In this document: piece by piece, positions 28,354 through 29,113 of the stretch | Layout of the letters: each line of letters opens with the position of its first letter | How positions within the stretch are numbered: the first letter of the stretch is position 1 | From: Neolentinus lepideus HHB14362 ss-1 | Taxonomy: Eukaryota > Basidiomycota > Agaricomycetes > Gloeophyllales > Gloeophyllaceae | Assembly (NCBI GenBank): GCA_001632425.1 | Contig: KV425676.1 | Location: 2,319 to 31,431, forward strand | Direction of reading: 5' to 3' | DNA length: 29,113 nucleotides | Translations under genes and position numbers: made by a program | Notes under the pieces: generated by a model | Database searches by the model: none | What the model saw: the letters and a program-made list of their open reading frames with translations, nothing else | Told to the model about the DNA's origin: nothing

Positions 28354-29113
28354 ACTGTGGCGGGTCAGGAAGTCGGACAGCCTGCCTACTTGGACAGCGG
28401 GCTGCTCCACACTCACTCTGTAATCTTTAGACCACATAATTTATATCATTTGAGAGCTAGACTTTATATCTGTATTCTCTGAAAATTTCAGAGCAGTATG
28501 ACTCAAAACAAGAGAGATATCATAGCTAGAGTTGTCACTACTTGCCGGTTAGGCTGTTTCTCACACTTGCGCTCACCCTTCTTTGCTCAACATCATCGAC
28601 CTGAGGATTATCTGTCACACCATGGCTCTCCAAATGTATACTGCTTTATTCTACAGCTCTCTGGCTATGGTTCAACATGCTCACTATGGAATTTGGAGCT
28701 TGCTATCAGGCACTATTGGTCTGACAAAGTGGGCTCTCTGGTCTATGCAGCAACCCAGCTGGCTCAACTTCAGTGCCATACCCTGTCCTCAACTCCACAC
28801 TTTAGCTCAAAACACCAGACTTAAACAATATAGTTATGGATGTGGTTACACTGGTATTTTTTTCTCTATTCATACTGGTGCTGGGATGAGTTGGGAATGC
28901 AGAATCTGGGTCAGAAGGGTCTAAGTGGTTGAGTAAAAACCAAAAGGAGGATATGCTGGTGGAGGGTTGGAGATGTTACAATGACCATGTGTAATACATT
29001 TTAGACCTATATGATGATGTTTGAGCCCAAATACTGTGGACTGAACTGTGTGCTATTGGAAGGGGTGCCCATTTGTTTCATTCATTGCCTGTGGCTGCAT
29101 GGCTCTTGGCTTC
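28354..29113. other. AT-rich region of unknown nature at the window end
   Basis: Two overlapping + frames of 108 and 113 codons (from 28498 and 28583) cover this stretch. Neither shows a motif I recognise. It may be the interior of the element whose end lies at 28107-28353; the other end is outside the window. Confidence 0.35.

Noticed and set aside
1..29113. CRISPR arrays, bacterial operons or rRNA genes
   Set aside because: No regularly spaced short repeats with unique spacers and no rRNA-like sequence were seen; the intron-rich gene structure is clearly eukaryotic.

Overview
The window looks like nuclear DNA of a mushroom-forming basidiomycete (Agaricomycotina). Genes are packed with short introns (mostly 45-65 nt) with GT..AG ends, and their products are typical of that group: a Rho2-like GTPase, Mn superoxide dismutase, a Dal5-type transporter, a Ure2-like glutathione transferase, and a MULE/SWIM transposase relic with a fungal-style intron layout. 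All gene models below were joined by hand from splice signals and reading frame. Each closes exactly in frame, but none has been checked against RNA or a database.

Layout. 1-900 is repeat DNA: a GGCATG-rich tract, hairpin-bearing direct repeats and a 12-bp-type minisatellite. 900-3036 is mostly non-coding, with one weak spliced candidate on the minus strand. 3037-4084 (+) is a small secreted protein in 8 exons. 5570-6381 (+) is a coiled-coil protein. 6595-7558 (+) is a beta-carbonic anhydrase, followed by a tandem duplication and then a minisatellite grown from the 3' end of the next gene. 8357-9537 (-) is a Rho2-like GTPase containing a 7-nt microexon and a probable GC-AG intron. 9538-15094 is a 5.5-kb stretch with no recognisable gene but several diverged tandem repeats. 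15095-16052 (+) is mitochondrial Mn-SOD.

16760-20152 (-) is a nearly intact MULE-type transposase broken only by TGA codons. Beside it lies a 1.1-kb element with long inverted ends (20341-21456), which itself carries a nested 0.4-kb element flanked by a 9-bp direct repeat. Next comes a three-gene block: class II aldolase (21781-22991, -), Dal5-like MFS transporter (23480-26019, +; 18 exons, two of 9-10 nt) and Ure2-like glutathione transferase (26468-27428, -). The aldolase and transporter diverge from a shared 488-bp promoter, which suggests joint use in uptake and breakdown of an organic or sugar acid. The block ends at 28107, where a third copy of the same element end begins in the opposite orientation, so the three genes sit between inverted copies of one repeat. 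The remainder to 29113 is AT-rich and unrecognised.

The most unusual points are the microexon that encodes the invariant effector threonine of the Rho GTPase, the split of its P-loop by a non-GT intron, the duplication of its CAAX-coding end into a downstream minisatellite, the TGA-only decay of the transposase, and the repeat-flanked metabolic block.
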